In this document: positions 1-8,299 of the stretch, piece after piece | Position numbering within the stretch: position 1 is the first letter of the stretch | Layout: each line of letters opens with the position of its first letter | Assembly: GCA_946414435.1 (NCBI GenBank) | Contig: CAMKOM010000005.1 | Span: 99,886-163,885 of the forward strand | Source of the DNA: an uncultured Bacteroidota bacterium | Lineage (GTDB): Bacteria; Bacteroidota; Bacteroidia; Bacteroidales; SZUA-534 | Direction: 5' to 3' | DNA length: 64,000 bases | The notes under the pieces: generated by a model | What the model saw: the letters and a program-made list of their open reading frames with translations, nothing else | The model's database searches: none | Told to the model about the DNA's origin: nothing | Position numbers and translations under genes: made by a program

Positions 1-170
1 CGCGGCGGATGCAGCCGTTCCAAACCGATGGCTATGGCCTGCGCCTCGAACCCGCCAATCACAATCGGGATGCGGCGGTTGCCGTTCTCTTCCGACAAGA
101 TAAGCGCGTAGGCACCCGACTGGGTTTGGCTGCACGACAGCCCCAAAACTTTGAGTTTCACCTTCGACAT
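1..170 (-). CDS. bifunctional nuclease family protein (DUF151), 5' part only
   Basis: Only the first 56 or so codons are in the window; the gene runs off its left edge. The ATG is at 170. The visible N-terminus carries SQTQSGAYALILSEE, followed by RRIPIVIGGFEAQAIAIGLE and then a PP pair, which is the signature of the DUF151 / bifunctional nuclease (BFN) family. Family members are usually longer, with a variable C-terminal part not seen here. The family has reported DNase/RNase activity in plants, but its bacterial role is poorly defined. The gene is divergent from rplU. Recognition of the family is firm; function is uncertain. Confidence 0.85.
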   Translation of the reverse strand, partial: MSKVKLKVLGLSCSQTQSGAYALILSEENGNRRIPIVIGGFEAQAIAIGLERLHPP

Positions 171-211
171 TGTCTCTTTATCAATTATTGAGCAGACATC
201 AATCTGTTGAG

Positions 212-219
212 CAAATATA
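212..219 (-). promoter_or_regulatory. candidate -7 box for the DUF151 gene
   Basis: Read on the minus strand this is TATATTTG, an exact match to the Bacteroidetes -7 consensus TAnnTTTG, about 42 bases upstream of the start codon. A TTGG lies 17 bases further upstream, slightly closer than the usual 19-21, so the -33 element is doubtful. Confidence 0.4.
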
Positions 220-371
220 AAAATATATAGTACCACCAACCCACCCGACGGCAATAAATCTGGCAAAGAATTTTATTAACCGCACATCTTATTGATAATT
301 AACACAATTAGCCCAACAAAAAAGACGTCAAAAAAAATGTGTTGAGAAAATCAGAATTAACGTTTCAAATG

Positions 372-402
372 TTTGCAAGTTGAAAAATACTTTCTACTTT
401 TG
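372..402 (+). promoter_or_regulatory. promoter of the rplU-rpmA operon
   Basis: TTTG at 372-375, a 19-base spacer and TACTTTTG at 395-402 match the Bacteroidetes primary sigma consensus TTTG-N19-TAnnTTTG exactly. Transcription should start near 408-409, giving a leader of about 30 bases before the L21 start codon at 439. Confidence 0.7.
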
Positions 403-438
403 CCGTCCAAAAGTTATGAAAATATAACACATAAAAGT

Positions 439-750
439 ATGTACGCAATAGTTGAAATTAACGGTCAGCAATTCAAAGTAGAGAAGGACTCGAAGATTTT
501 TGTTCACCGTTTGGAAGCAGAGGATGGCGCAGTTGTCGATTTCGACAAAGTTTTGTTGGTAGACAACGATGGCGACATCAAAGTAGGAACGCCGGTTGTT
601 GACGGCGCAAAAGTGTCGGCTAAGGTGCTGACTCAAGTTAAGGGTGACAAAGTGATGGTGTTCAAGAAGAAACGCCGCAAAGGCTATCAGAAAATGAACG
701 GCCACCGTCAGCAGTTCACTCAAATTCAAATTGAAAACATTAAAGCTTAA
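439..750 (+). CDS. rplU: 50S ribosomal protein L21
   Basis: Encodes a 103-residue protein beginning [15 protein letters not shown], the standard L21 N-terminus, and ending in the basic [15 protein letters not shown] region that binds 23S rRNA. An in-frame start 66 bases upstream (373) was rejected because it overlaps the promoter and adds a non-conserved extension. rpmA follows after six bases, the near-universal L21-L27 pairing. No anomaly is seen. Confidence 0.97.
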   Translation: MYAIVEINGQQFKVEKDSKIFVHRLEAEDGAVVDFDKVLLVDNDGDIKVGTPVVDGAKVSAKVLTQVKGDKVMVFKKKRRKGYQKMNGHRQQFTQIQIENIKA

Positions 751-756
751 TACACT

Positions 757-1017
757 ATGGCACATAAGAAAGGCGTCGGCAGTTCAAAGAACGGCCGTGA
801 ATCAGCAAGTAAGAGATTGGGCGTGAAGATTTTCGGCGGCCAGGCTGCCGTTGCAGGCAACATCATCGTTCGCCAGAGAGGCACACAGCATCACCCGGGC
901 AACAACGTAGGTTTGGGCAAAGACCACACTTTGTTCGCACTTGTTGACGGCACAGTTTCTTTCGTAAAGAAACGCGACAACAAATCGTACGTATCGGTTA
1001 TCCCGGCCGAGGCATAG
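757..1017 (+). CDS. rpmA: 50S ribosomal protein L27
   Basis: 86 residues beginning [20 protein letters not shown] and containing [20 protein letters not shown], typical of L27, whose N-terminal tail reaches the peptidyl-transferase centre. The N-terminus is the short form with no Firmicutes-type cleavable leader. It is cotranscribed with rplU from the promoter at 372-402, and serS follows 81 bases downstream. Confidence 0.97.
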   Translation: MAHKKGVGSSKNGRESASKRLGVKIFGGQAAVAGNIIVRQRGTQHHPGNNVGLGKDHTLFALVDGTVSFVKKRDNKSYVSVIPAEA

Positions 1018-1038
1018 ATTTTTATCAACAAAGATAAG

Positions 1039-1077
1039 AAAGAGGCTGACCGTCAACGCGATGGCATCCTCTTTTTT
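1039..1077 (+). terminator. possible weak terminator after rpmA
   Basis: AAAGAGG at 1039-1045 pairs with CCTCTTT at 1068-1074, followed by a T run (TTTTTTGTTTT). The loop is long (22 bases) and the stem only 7 bp, so it may act as a partial terminator between rpmA and serS. Confidence 0.4.
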
Positions 1078-1098
1078 GTTTTATAACAATACAACGTT

Positions 1099-2379
1099 AT
1101 GCTAACTCTTAAGTTTATTCAGGAAAACCCCGAGGCTGTTATAGCAGGGTTGAAAATCAAGAATTTCGATGCTGAACCATATGTGAAGCAGATTCTTGCA
1201 AAAGATGACGAGCGTCGGGCCACCCAAAAGGAACAGGACGACATTCTGGCTCAAATCAATTCTATATCGAAACAAATCGGCCAACTCTTCAAAGAAGGAA
1301 AAGCCGCTGAAGCCAACGAGCTGAAGAAAAAAAGCGGCGAGCTTGGCGAAACTCAGAAGGCTCTGGGCGCTAAACTCGACGCCATCAACGCCGAGCTGAA
1401 CGACATTCTGGTGCGCCTGCCCAATATGCCGTACAAATTGGTGAAACCCGGCAAGGGCGCCGAGGACAACGAGATTGTGAAACTTGTTGACGACAAGATT
1501 CCTCATCTGCCCGAAGGCGCCAAACCGCACTGGGAACTGGCTAAAGACTATGACCTTATCGATTTCGAACTCGGTGTGAAAATCACCGGCGCCGGATTCC
1601 CCGTTTATAAAGGCAAAGGCGCCAAACTGCAGCGCGCGCTCATCAGCTTCTTCCTTGAGGAGAACGAGAAGGCCGGCTATCTTGAGATTGAGCCACCGCT
1701 GATGGTGAACGAGGCATCGGGCTACGGCACCGGTCAGTTGCCTGACAAAGAAGGCCAGATGTATCACGTCAACCTCGATAATTTATACCTGATTCCGACG
1801 GCCGAAGTGCCTGTGACGAACCTTTACCGCGATGTGATTGTATCGTCGAAAGACCTGCCGATTAAGAACACAGCCTACAGCGCCTGCTTCCGCCGCGAGG
1901 CCGGCTCATACGGCAAGGACGTGCGCGGCCTGAACCGTCTGCACCAGTTCGATAAGGTTGAGATTGTCTGCATTGAGCACCCGTCGCGCTCATACGAGAC
2001 TCTGGACAAGATGGTGGCTCACGTTGAGTCGCTGGTTCAGAAACTGGGGCTGCCATACCGCATCCTTCGCTTGTGCGGTGGCGATATGAGCTTTACTTCG
2101 GCAATGACCTATGACTTTGAGGTGTTCTCGGCCGCACAGAAACGCTGGTTGGAGGTTAGCTCGGTATCGAACTTTGAGACCTTCCAGGCAAACCGTTTGA
2201 AACTGCGCTTTCGCGATGAGGAGACCAAGAAAACTCAGCTGGCTCACACGCTGAACGGCAGCTCGCTTGCTTTGCCGCGCATTGTGGCCGCCCTGCTCGA
2301 GAACAACCAGACACCCGAAGGCATCAAACTGCCCGAGTGCATCCAGAAGTTTATGGGCTGCAGCATGCTGACGAAATAA
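1099..2379 (+). CDS. serS: serine--tRNA ligase
   Basis: Charges tRNA-Ser with serine. The 426 residues match the bacterial family. Residues ~1-110 form the charged N-terminal coiled-coil arm that binds the long variable arm of tRNA-Ser. The class II catalytic core follows, with the GYGTGQLPDKEGQMYHV segment, motif 2 around FRREAGSYGKDVRGL and motif 3 at TLNGSSLALPRIVAALLENNQ. It ends 21 bases before a strong terminator, so it is the last gene of its unit. Nothing unusual is seen. Confidence 0.97.
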   Translation: MLTLKFIQENPEAVIAGLKIKNFDAEPYVKQILAKDDERRATQKEQDDILAQINSISKQIGQLFKEGKAAEANELKKKSGELGETQKALGAKLDAINAELNDILVRLPNMPYKLVKPGKGAEDNEIVKLVDDKIPHLPEGAKPHWELAKDYDLIDFELGVKITGAGFPVYKGKGAKLQRALISFFLEENEKAGYLEIEPPLMVNEASGYGTGQLPDKEGQMYHVNLDNLYLIPTAEVPVTNLYRDVIVSSKDLPIKNTAYSACFRREAGSYGKDVRGLNRLHQFDKVEIVCIEHPSRSYETLDKMVAHVESLVQKLGLPYRILRLCGGDMSFTSAMTYDFEVFSAAQKRWLEVSSVSNFETFQANRLKLRFRDEETKKTQLAHTLNGSSLALPRIVAALLENNQTPEGIKLPECIQKFMGCSMLTK

Positions 2380-2400
2380 TTTTTCGAAACAGATAAAACA

Positions 2401-2429
2401 AAGCCCGGCCAAGTTGGTCGGGCTTTTTT
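2401..2429. terminator. rho-independent terminator, probably bidirectional
   Basis: A 10-bp stem (AAGCCCGGCC with GGTCGGGCTT, one G-T pair), a 5-base loop and a run of T residues. It terminates serS on the plus strand and could also stop the convergent tRNA-Ala transcript. Confidence 0.85.
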
Positions 2430-2456
2430 GTTTGTGACTATGGCGTCTACCACGGG

Positions 2457-2529
2457 TGGAGCATAGCGGACTCGAACCGCCTACCTATTCGTTGCGAACG
2501 AATCGCTCTGCCAGATGAGCTAATGCCCC
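2457..2529 (-). tRNA. tRNA-Ala, anticodon CGC
   Basis: A 73-base cloverleaf read on the minus strand. The acceptor stem is GGGGCAT with ATGCTCC, then a GCTC/GAGC D stem, an ATTCG/CGAAT anticodon stem around loop TTCGCAA, and a T arm with loop TTCGAGT. The third acceptor pair is G-U, the alanine identity element, and position 73 is A. The anticodon CGC reads codon GCG. CCA is not fully encoded: CCC follows the discriminator. Confidence 0.93.
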
Positions 2530-2571
2530 ATAGGCGGTTGCAAAAATAGAAAATTGTTCAAGTTGTGATGA

Positions 2572-2823
2572 TTAGTCGCGAATTGTTTCTGCACAACTCT
2601 ATCCGCCGACAGCCAAGCTCCGCCGTCTGCATTTAGAAAAACCGAAGACATTGATGCGCGAACCGCCGCGCCGTGTATGATTGTTGAGTGCAAAGCGCCG
2701 CAGGTGGCCGTCACCCAAAAGGTGTTCGACCAAATTATGGTTTATGATATCAGGTTGAGCATTGATTATCTGATTGTTAGCAATGACTTGCAACATTTCT
2801 GCTGCAATTTTGACCAATGTTGA
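2572..2823 (+). pseudogene. remnant of an HsdR N-terminal-domain-like protein
   Basis: The open frame 2572-2823 contains, from about 2650, an ARTAAP stretch followed by MIVECKAPQVAVTQKVFDQI, then YLIVSNDLQHFCC. This is the conserved core of the short Bacteroidetes proteins annotated as 'type I restriction enzyme R protein N-terminal domain', a PD-(D/E)xK nuclease-like fold whose ECK is part of the active-site motif. The intact proteins are about 150 residues; here the N-terminal half has no recognisable counterpart and the frame stops soon after HFCC. I read it as a gene truncated at both ends. The 113-residue minus-strand frame over the same bases is its shadow. Confidence 0.7.
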
Positions 2824-2975
2824 GTTCTTCGCCAATTTTCCAGCTTCCGAAGCTGTAATCGGCTGATTATCGGGTAAATCAGGCGAACGCAAACCTCGTC
2901 TTGCAAAAATAAACGGCCAGCTATGCAATTTGGGACGCACCTATTATATATTTGTATCGGAAAAACAATTTGCCG

Positions 2976-4220
2976 ATGGCTGCCTATATAATATTGGTGT
3001 TGGTTTTGCTTCTGTTTGCATTCTTTTTTGCGGCGATGGAGGTGGCGTTTGTGTCGGCCAACAAGCTGCGTATCGAGCTAGATAAGAAGCAGGACCGCGT
3101 GTTTTCGCAGATAATAGAGTTGTTTATCGAGAAGCCGGCGCAGTACTACGCCACAATAGCCATTGGCAATATGGCAGTGGTTGTGACGCTGGCAATGGCA
3201 CTCACCGGCGACGGTCCGTGGCACCAACTACCACTCAACTCGATGGTGATATTGGCTGTTCAGGCGGGTGCTGCCTGTCTGCTATACCTTCTGGCGGGCG
3301 AGATTCTGTCAAAGCTACTGGCCTTTCAGGAATCGGGCAGTCTATTGAAAATCATATCATTACCAGCGTCGGTGTTCTACTATATGTTCTATCTGATGTC
3401 GAAGATCGTGTTCCACACCTCGCGGTTTGTTGCCAACCGGCTGACTATTCGCAAAACAACCGACAATGATGCCGTTTATTGGGGCTCTGTGGATTGGGAT
3501 TCGCTTGCTAACGAGCAGATTAGCGAACCCGACGACGATGAGCCGAACGATATGAAACTCTTCCGCAACGCACTCGACTTTTCGGCTGTCAAACTGCGCG
3601 AGTGTATGGTGCCGCGCCCTGAGATTGTTGGCATCAGCATCGACGACAGCATCGACGAACTTAAGAAACTGTTTGTGAGCAGCGGGCTCTCAAAGATAAT
3701 GGTTTATAAAGGTTCAATAGACAATGTGGTGGGGTTTGCTCCGTCGCTGTCGATGTTCCAACACCCGGTCAACATTGCGGCCATCACCCGCAACTTGCCC
3801 ATTGTGCCAGAGACAATGCCAGCCAACAAACTGCTCACGCTTTTCATTCAAAACCACCGCAGTATTGCCCTAGTGGTTGATGAGTTTGGCGGCACATCGG
3901 GCATTGTTACAATGGAAGACATTCTGGAAGAGATTGTTGGCGACATTCAGGACGAGCACGACAAGAAGCGCTACCGCGAGCACAAATTCGGCAAGAACCA
4001 CTATCAGTTCTCGGCGCGGCTCGAAATCGACTACATCAACGAAAAATACGGCCTCGACCTTCCCGTGTCAGAAGAATATGAAACGCTTGCAGGCCTTATT
4101 CTGTCGCACTATGGAGCCATCCCGAAGGTGCAGGATGTGGTGTCGTTCGGCAAGTTCCGATTCACCATTCTGCGCGCCACGGCCACAAAGATCGAACTGG
4201 TAGACATCATTGTCAATTGA
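2976..4220 (+). CDS. CNNM/HlyC-CorC family membrane protein (DUF21, CBS, transporter-associated domain)
   Basis: 414 residues from the ATG at 2976; the in-frame TTG at 2952 was not chosen because the ATG begins the first membrane helix. Residues ~1-165 hold about four hydrophobic helices of the DUF21 domain (MAAYIILVLVLLLFAFFFAA at the start). A CBS-pair region follows (~200-320, with ECMVPRPEIVGISIDD and ALVVDEFGGTSGIVTMEDIL), then a C-terminal CorC/HlyC domain. Family members are annotated as hemolysins, but the evidence points to divalent-cation (Mg/Co) transport. It stands directly before the periplasmic foldase, a usual order in Bacteroidetes. Confidence 0.9.
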   Translation: MAAYIILVLVLLLFAFFFAAMEVAFVSANKLRIELDKKQDRVFSQIIELFIEKPAQYYATIAIGNMAVVVTLAMALTGDGPWHQLPLNSMVILAVQAGAACLLYLLAGEILSKLLAFQESGSLLKIISLPASVFYYMFYLMSKIVFHTSRFVANRLTIRKTTDNDAVYWGSVDWDSLANEQISEPDDDEPNDMKLFRNALDFSAVKLRECMVPRPEIVGISIDDSIDELKKLFVSSGLSKIMVYKGSIDNVVGFAPSLSMFQHPVNIAAITRNLPIVPETMPANKLLTLFIQNHRSIALVVDEFGGTSGIVTMEDILEEIVGDIQDEHDKKRYREHKFGKNHYQFSARLEIDYINEKYGLDLPVSEEYETLAGLILSHYGAIPKVQDVVSFGKFRFTILRATATKIELVDIIVN

Positions 4221-4409
4221 TGCGCAATTTGGCCATCGCTTTGCGCGAAAATAGTGGCGATTGGATTGCAAATGTCGCCACCGCCGCCGCCCGATTGCCG
4301 CCGAAACCGATTGAGTATCAATAAATCGATTTTATAAAACACTGATAATCAGTTATGGACAAACCGTTTTGAAAAAAAACCTTTTTCCTATGCCGTTTCT
4401 AAAAATTGC

Positions 4410-4417
4410 TATCTTCG
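4410..4417 (+). promoter_or_regulatory. candidate -7 box for the SurA/PpiD-like gene
   Basis: TATCTTCG, one mismatch from TAnnTTTG, 38 bases upstream of the start at 4456. No TTG is seen at 19-21 bases upstream, so support is weak. Confidence 0.3.
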
Positions 4418-4455
4418 TAGCCTAAATTTTTGAAATAAACCTTAAAAAATAAAAA

Positions 4456-6558
4456 ATGGCAACTTTACAGAAAATACGTGATCACGCTGGAAAATTAGTG
4501 ATGGTCATTGTTGGTGTGGCTTTATTGGCATTTGTTGTTGGCGACCTTTTCAAAGCCGACGGAACATTTGGAAGTTCGAGAAACAAAGTCGGCTCGATAG
4601 CCGGTAACGATATTCCAATCCAATACTACCAAGCCAAGGTTGACGAAAACACCGAAATTTACAAGCAAAACACTCAGCAAAACTCTTTGGAATCAGCTGT
4701 TTATGATCAAATCCAAGACCAAACTTGGGAACAGCTGATTCGTCAGTATGTTATCGAGGAAGAGTATGCAAAGGCTGGCATCAACGTTACGGCCGATGAG
4801 CTGTTCGATATGGTTCAAGGCAACTTTATTGACCCGCAGGTAATGCAGATTCCTATCTTCCGTGACGCCGAGACCGGTCAGTTCGACCGCAACCTGGTTG
4901 TTCAATTCTTGAAAAACAAGGATTTGGATCCGTCAGGACAAGCCGCTTCGTCGTGGGCTGCATTTGAGAAGGGTCTTGTGCAGAACAAGAAGGATCAAAA
5001 ATTCCTGTCGTTGGTTGGTATGGGTATGTACGCAACAAGCCTTCAGACAGAGAAAGAGTCGAACGACAAGAACACCAAGTACGATTTCGATTACATCCAA
5101 CTGCGCTACAGCGGCGTGGCTGACTCGCTTGTGAAGGTTTCTGAGAGCGACTTGAAGAGTTACTACAGCAATCATAAGAAAGATTTTGAGCAGGATGAGT
5201 CGCGCGACATCTATTACGTGACTTTCCCGATTGTGGCATCGGACGACGATCGCAAAAATACAATCGAGGGTGTTGCCGACCTGAAGAAGGAGTTTGAAAG
5301 CAAGGACGAAGACGCTCTTGAGCAGTTCGTTAACCTTGAGTCGGAAATCGCCTTCAACGGCAAATATCTTGCAAAAGAGGACCTTTCAGAACCGATTGCC
5401 GAACTGTTTGATGCAGCCAATGGCACCGTTGTCGGCCCGTATGAGGAAGACAACTACGTGAAGATTGCCCGCAAGATTGGCAGCGCAAATGTTGCTGACT
5501 CGGTTGAGGCTCGCCACATACTTATCCGCCCGTCGGCTGATTTGACTGAAGAGGCTGCAAAAGAGAAAGCCGACAGCATTCTGAACGCCATCAAAAAGGG
5601 CGCTTCGTTTGCCGAGATGGCTGAGAAATTCTCAGCTGACGGTTCGGCACAGGACGGCGGCAATCTCGGTTGGTTTACTGAAGGTCAGATGGTGAAAGAG
5701 TTCAACGATGCATGCTTCTTCGGCAAGAAGGGCGACAAGGTGGTTGTGAAGACACAATATGGCTATCACGTGGTTGAAATTACTGACCAGACCAAACCTT
5801 CGCAGAAGGTTAAAGTGGCAGTTATCGCCCGCGAGATTTCGGCAAGCAACAAGACTGTTGACGCCATCTACGCCAACGCAAGCCGCTTCGGCAGCAGCAA
5901 TAGCAGTCTGGCCGACTTCCGTGGCAATGCTGACAAAGAAGGTCTGACACTGCGCACAGCTAACGTTAAACGCAACGACCGCCGCCTGGCTAACTTCGAC
6001 AGTCCGCGTCAAGTTATCCGTTGGGCGTATAAAGCCGACAAAGGTGATATGTCAGAGATTTTTGAACTCGACGGCCAATTTGTAATAGCAATGGTTGCCG
6101 ACATCCACAAGAAAGGCGTGGCTTCTTTCGACGAGGTTCGCAACGACATTGCACGCCGCGTTCTCATTGAGAAGAAAGCCGAATATCTGGTATCGAAACT
6201 GAATGAGGCAAGCGCCGGCGCATCGACATTGCAGGCTGTTGCCGACAAACTCGGCGAGTCACTTAAAGAGGCTAAGAGCGTGACTTACTCGTCGTACTCG
6301 GTTCCGACAGTTGGCGTTGAGCCAAGTCTGCAGGCCGCTATGGTAACTCTTGATGAGCAGAAAATCAGCAGCCCGATTAAGGGTAACAACGCTGTATTCT
6401 TGATTCAGGTTAAGCAGGTTGAGAAAGCCGAGAATGTTGATTTGGCACGCGAGCGTGAGCTGCTGCAGCGCACCAATATGTCGAAGGCTGGTTATCAGGT
6501 TCTGTCAGCAATTGAGGCTGCCGCCGACATTGAGGACAACCGTTCGAACTTCTATTAG
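4456..6558 (+). CDS. SurA/PpiD-type peptidyl-prolyl cis-trans isomerase, membrane anchored
   Basis: 700 residues. One N-terminal membrane segment (LVMVIVGVALLAFVVGDLF, about 14-32) anchors a large periplasmic part. A SurA-N-like chaperone region follows, then a parvulin (PpiC) rotamase domain at about 350-443 with ARHILIRPSAD, DGGNLGWFTEGQMVKEF and YGYHVVEI. The C-terminal ~250 residues are a second chaperone-like region. By family it helps fold outer-membrane and secreted proteins, which fits an organism with many T9SS and surface proteins. Length and order match the usual Bacteroidetes protein annotated as 'SurA N-terminal domain / peptidylprolyl isomerase'. Confidence 0.92.
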   Translation: MATLQKIRDHAGKLVMVIVGVALLAFVVGDLFKADGTFGSSRNKVGSIAGNDIPIQYYQAKVDENTEIYKQNTQQNSLESAVYDQIQDQTWEQLIRQYVIEEEYAKAGINVTADELFDMVQGNFIDPQVMQIPIFRDAETGQFDRNLVVQFLKNKDLDPSGQAASSWAAFEKGLVQNKKDQKFLSLVGMGMYATSLQTEKESNDKNTKYDFDYIQLRYSGVADSLVKVSESDLKSYYSNHKKDFEQDESRDIYYVTFPIVASDDDRKNTIEGVADLKKEFESKDEDALEQFVNLESEIAFNGKYLAKEDLSEPIAELFDAANGTVVGPYEEDNYVKIARKIGSANVADSVEARHILIRPSADLTEEAAKEKADSILNAIKKGASFAEMAEKFSADGSAQDGGNLGWFTEGQMVKEFNDACFFGKKGDKVVVKTQYGYHVVEITDQTKPSQKVKVAVIAREISASNKTVDAIYANASRFGSSNSSLADFRGNADKEGLTLRTANVKRNDRRLANFDSPRQVIRWAYKADKGDMSEIFELDGQFVIAMVADIHKKGVASFDEVRNDIARRVLIEKKAEYLVSKLNEASAGASTLQAVADKLGESLKEAKSVTYSSYSVPTVGVEPSLQAAMVTLDEQKISSPIKGNNAVFLIQVKQVEKAENVDLARERELLQRTNMSKAGYQVLSAIEAAADIEDNRSNFY

Positions 6559-6580
6559 CAGATAATTAAAAACACCATAA

Positions 6581-6607
6581 AAGGTTGGGCATTGTCCAAC
6601 CTTTTTT
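6581..6607 (+). terminator. rho-independent terminator after the PpiD-like gene
   Basis: AAGGTTGGGC at 6581-6590 pairs with GTCCAACCTT at 6594-6603 around an ATT loop, followed by TTTT. It separates the foldase gene from the sugar cluster. Confidence 0.85.
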
Positions 6608-6686
6608 GTTTCTTTAAAATCCGTTACTGGCGGCCACAATTATCGGCTGTCTGACGTTTTCTGACAACAATTAAAACGCAATAGCA

Positions 6687-7769
6687 ATGAGCAAAAAAGT
6701 AGCATTAATAACCGGCATTACGGGTCAGGATGGTTCGTTCCTGGCAGAGTTTCTTTTGGAAAAAGATTATGAGGTTCACGGCATTATGCGCCGTTCGTCG
6801 TCGTTCAACACGGGGCGCATTGAGCACCTTTACCTTGACGAGTGGGTGCGCGATATGAAGCAGAAACGCCTTATCAATCTGCACTATGGCGATATGACCG
6901 ACTCGAGTTCGCTTATCCGCATTATCCAACTTGTGCAACCCGATGAAATCTACAATTTGGCCGCGCAGAGCCACGTGAAGGTGTCGTTCGACGTGCCCGA
7001 ATATACCGCCGAGGCCGACGCTGTCGGCACGCTGCGTCTGCTTGAGGCTGTCAGAATTTTAGGTCTTGAGAAGAAATGCAAAATCTATCAGGCGTCAACA
7101 TCGGAACTCTTTGGCTTGGTGCAGGAAGTGCCGCAGAAAGAGACAACGCCGTTCTATCCGCGCAGTCCGTATGGTGTGGCAAAGCAGTACGGTTTCTGGA
7201 TTACGAAGAACTACCGCGAGTCGTACGGAATGTACGCCTGCAACGGCATTCTGTTCAACCACGAGAGTGAGCGCCGCGGCGAGACTTTCGTCACCCGCAA
7301 GATTACACTGGCCGCCGCACGCATTGTGCAGGGCTATCAGGACAAACTCTATCTGGGCAACCTGAACTCACTGCGCGATTGGGGCTACGCCAAGGATTAC
7401 GTTGAGTGTATGTGGCTGATTCTGCAGCAGGAAAAGCCCGACGATTTTGTGATTGCCACTGGCGAGTATCACACTGTCCGCGATTTCTGCACGCTGGCGT
7501 TCAAGACTTTGGGCGTCAATCTGCGCTGGGAAGGCGAGGGTGTGAACGAAAAAGGCATTGACACCGCCACGGGCAAGATTCTGGTTGAGGTGGACCCGAA
7601 ATATTTCCGTCCCGCCGAGGTTGACCAACTGCTTGGCGACCCCACCAAAGCCAAAACAAAACTCGGCTGGAACCCGCGCAAGACAAGTTTCGAAGACCTG
7701 GTGAAGATTATGGTTGAGCACGATATGAAGTTTGTGAAGAAGATTCATTTGAAGGCGAATATGGAATAA
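6687..7769 (+). CDS. gmd: GDP-mannose 4,6-dehydratase
   Basis: Converts GDP-D-mannose to GDP-4-keto-6-deoxy-D-mannose, the first step to GDP-L-fucose. The 360 residues form an extended short-chain dehydrogenase: NAD(P) loop [15 protein letters not shown] at the N-terminus, the [11 protein letters not shown] segment typical of Gmd, and the catalytic YxxxK in SPYGVAKQY. Its partner fcl lies downstream, but the two are split by the GxxExxY cassette at 7776-8280, whereas they are normally adjacent. Confidence 0.96.
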   Translation: MSKKVALITGITGQDGSFLAEFLLEKDYEVHGIMRRSSSFNTGRIEHLYLDEWVRDMKQKRLINLHYGDMTDSSSLIRIIQLVQPDEIYNLAAQSHVKVSFDVPEYTAEADAVGTLRLLEAVRILGLEKKCKIYQASTSELFGLVQEVPQKETTPFYPRSPYGVAKQYGFWITKNYRESYGMYACNGILFNHESERRGETFVTRKITLAAARIVQGYQDKLYLGNLNSLRDWGYAKDYVECMWLILQQEKPDDFVIATGEYHTVRDFCTLAFKTLGVNLRWEGEGVNEKGIDTATGKILVEVDPKYFRPAEVDQLLGDPTKAKTKLGWNPRKTSFEDLVKIMVEHDMKFVKKIHLKANME

Positions 7770-7775
7770 TAAAAT

Positions 7776-8280
7776 CTAACCGATTCAATCCGATTTTATC
7801 CGATATGGAATTGTTGGAAGAATATACCAATAGTAAAAAAGATACCCTGGCATATAAAGTGATAAGGTGCGCTATGAAAGTACATTCTAAATTAGGACCT
7901 GGGCTTTTGGAATCGGTATATAAAAAGGCTTTATTGATTGAATTGAAAAAGCAAAACATAAAGGCTGAAAGTGAAGTTCCAATAAATGTCACATACTGTG
8001 GCGAAGATTTAGGCTTGGGTTTTCGTATAGATGTTTTGGTAGAAGACATTTTAATCCTTGAATTAAAATCGATTACCACCTTTGAAACTACCCATTACAA
8101 GCAATTAAGCAATTACCTTCATTTGGCAAATAAACCTTTAGGCTATCTGATTAATTTTAATGTTGATGAACTTGTCGTAGGAACAGGATTTGAAAAAGTA
8201 CGGAATTTTCAATATAAAGGTGATGTTCCTAAATGGTTGTACTAAAATTATTTCGGATTAAATCGGGTAAAATCGGTTAG
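7776..8280. mobile_element. GxxExxY cassette bounded by imperfect inverted repeats
   Basis: The left end (7776-7804) and right end (8253-8280) are inverted copies matching at about 24 of 28 positions. Each reads CTAACCGATT, three variable bases, then a CCGATTT-type and an ATCCGA-type block. The ends nearly touch the gene between them: its ATG directly follows the left repeat and its stop is 7 bases before the right repeat. The cassette splits gmd from fcl and is visibly more A+T-rich than both. No transposase is encoded. A related half-element stands alone at 14806-14828. I infer a passenger or domesticated mobile unit; movement is not shown. Confidence 0.6.
7805..8245 (+). CDS. GxxExxY family protein (PD-(D/E)xK nuclease-like)
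   Basis: 146 residues. The signature GLLESVY (the GxxExxY motif) falls in KVHSKLGPGLLESVYKKAL, followed by FRIDVLVEDILILELKS, which looks like the D...ExK core of PD-(D/E)xK nucleases (D in FRID, ELK). Members occur in many bacteria, sometimes in several copies per genome, with no settled function. The gene fills almost the whole space between two inverted repeats and is A+T-rich compared with its neighbours, which suggests acquisition. Family assignment is firm; nuclease activity is inferred. Confidence 0.88.
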   Translation: MELLEEYTNSKKDTLAYKVIRCAMKVHSKLGPGLLESVYKKALLIELKKQNIKAESEVPINVTYCGEDLGLGFRIDVLVEDILILELKSITTFETTHYKQLSNYLHLANKPLGYLINFNVDELVVGTGFEKVRNFQYKGDVPKWLY

Positions 8281-8299
8281 AAACAAAAACAAAAAAAAT

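Noticed and set aside
2599..2940. 113-residue minus-strand frame
   Set aside because: Its complement carries the clear HsdR-N-like core, so this frame is a shadow.
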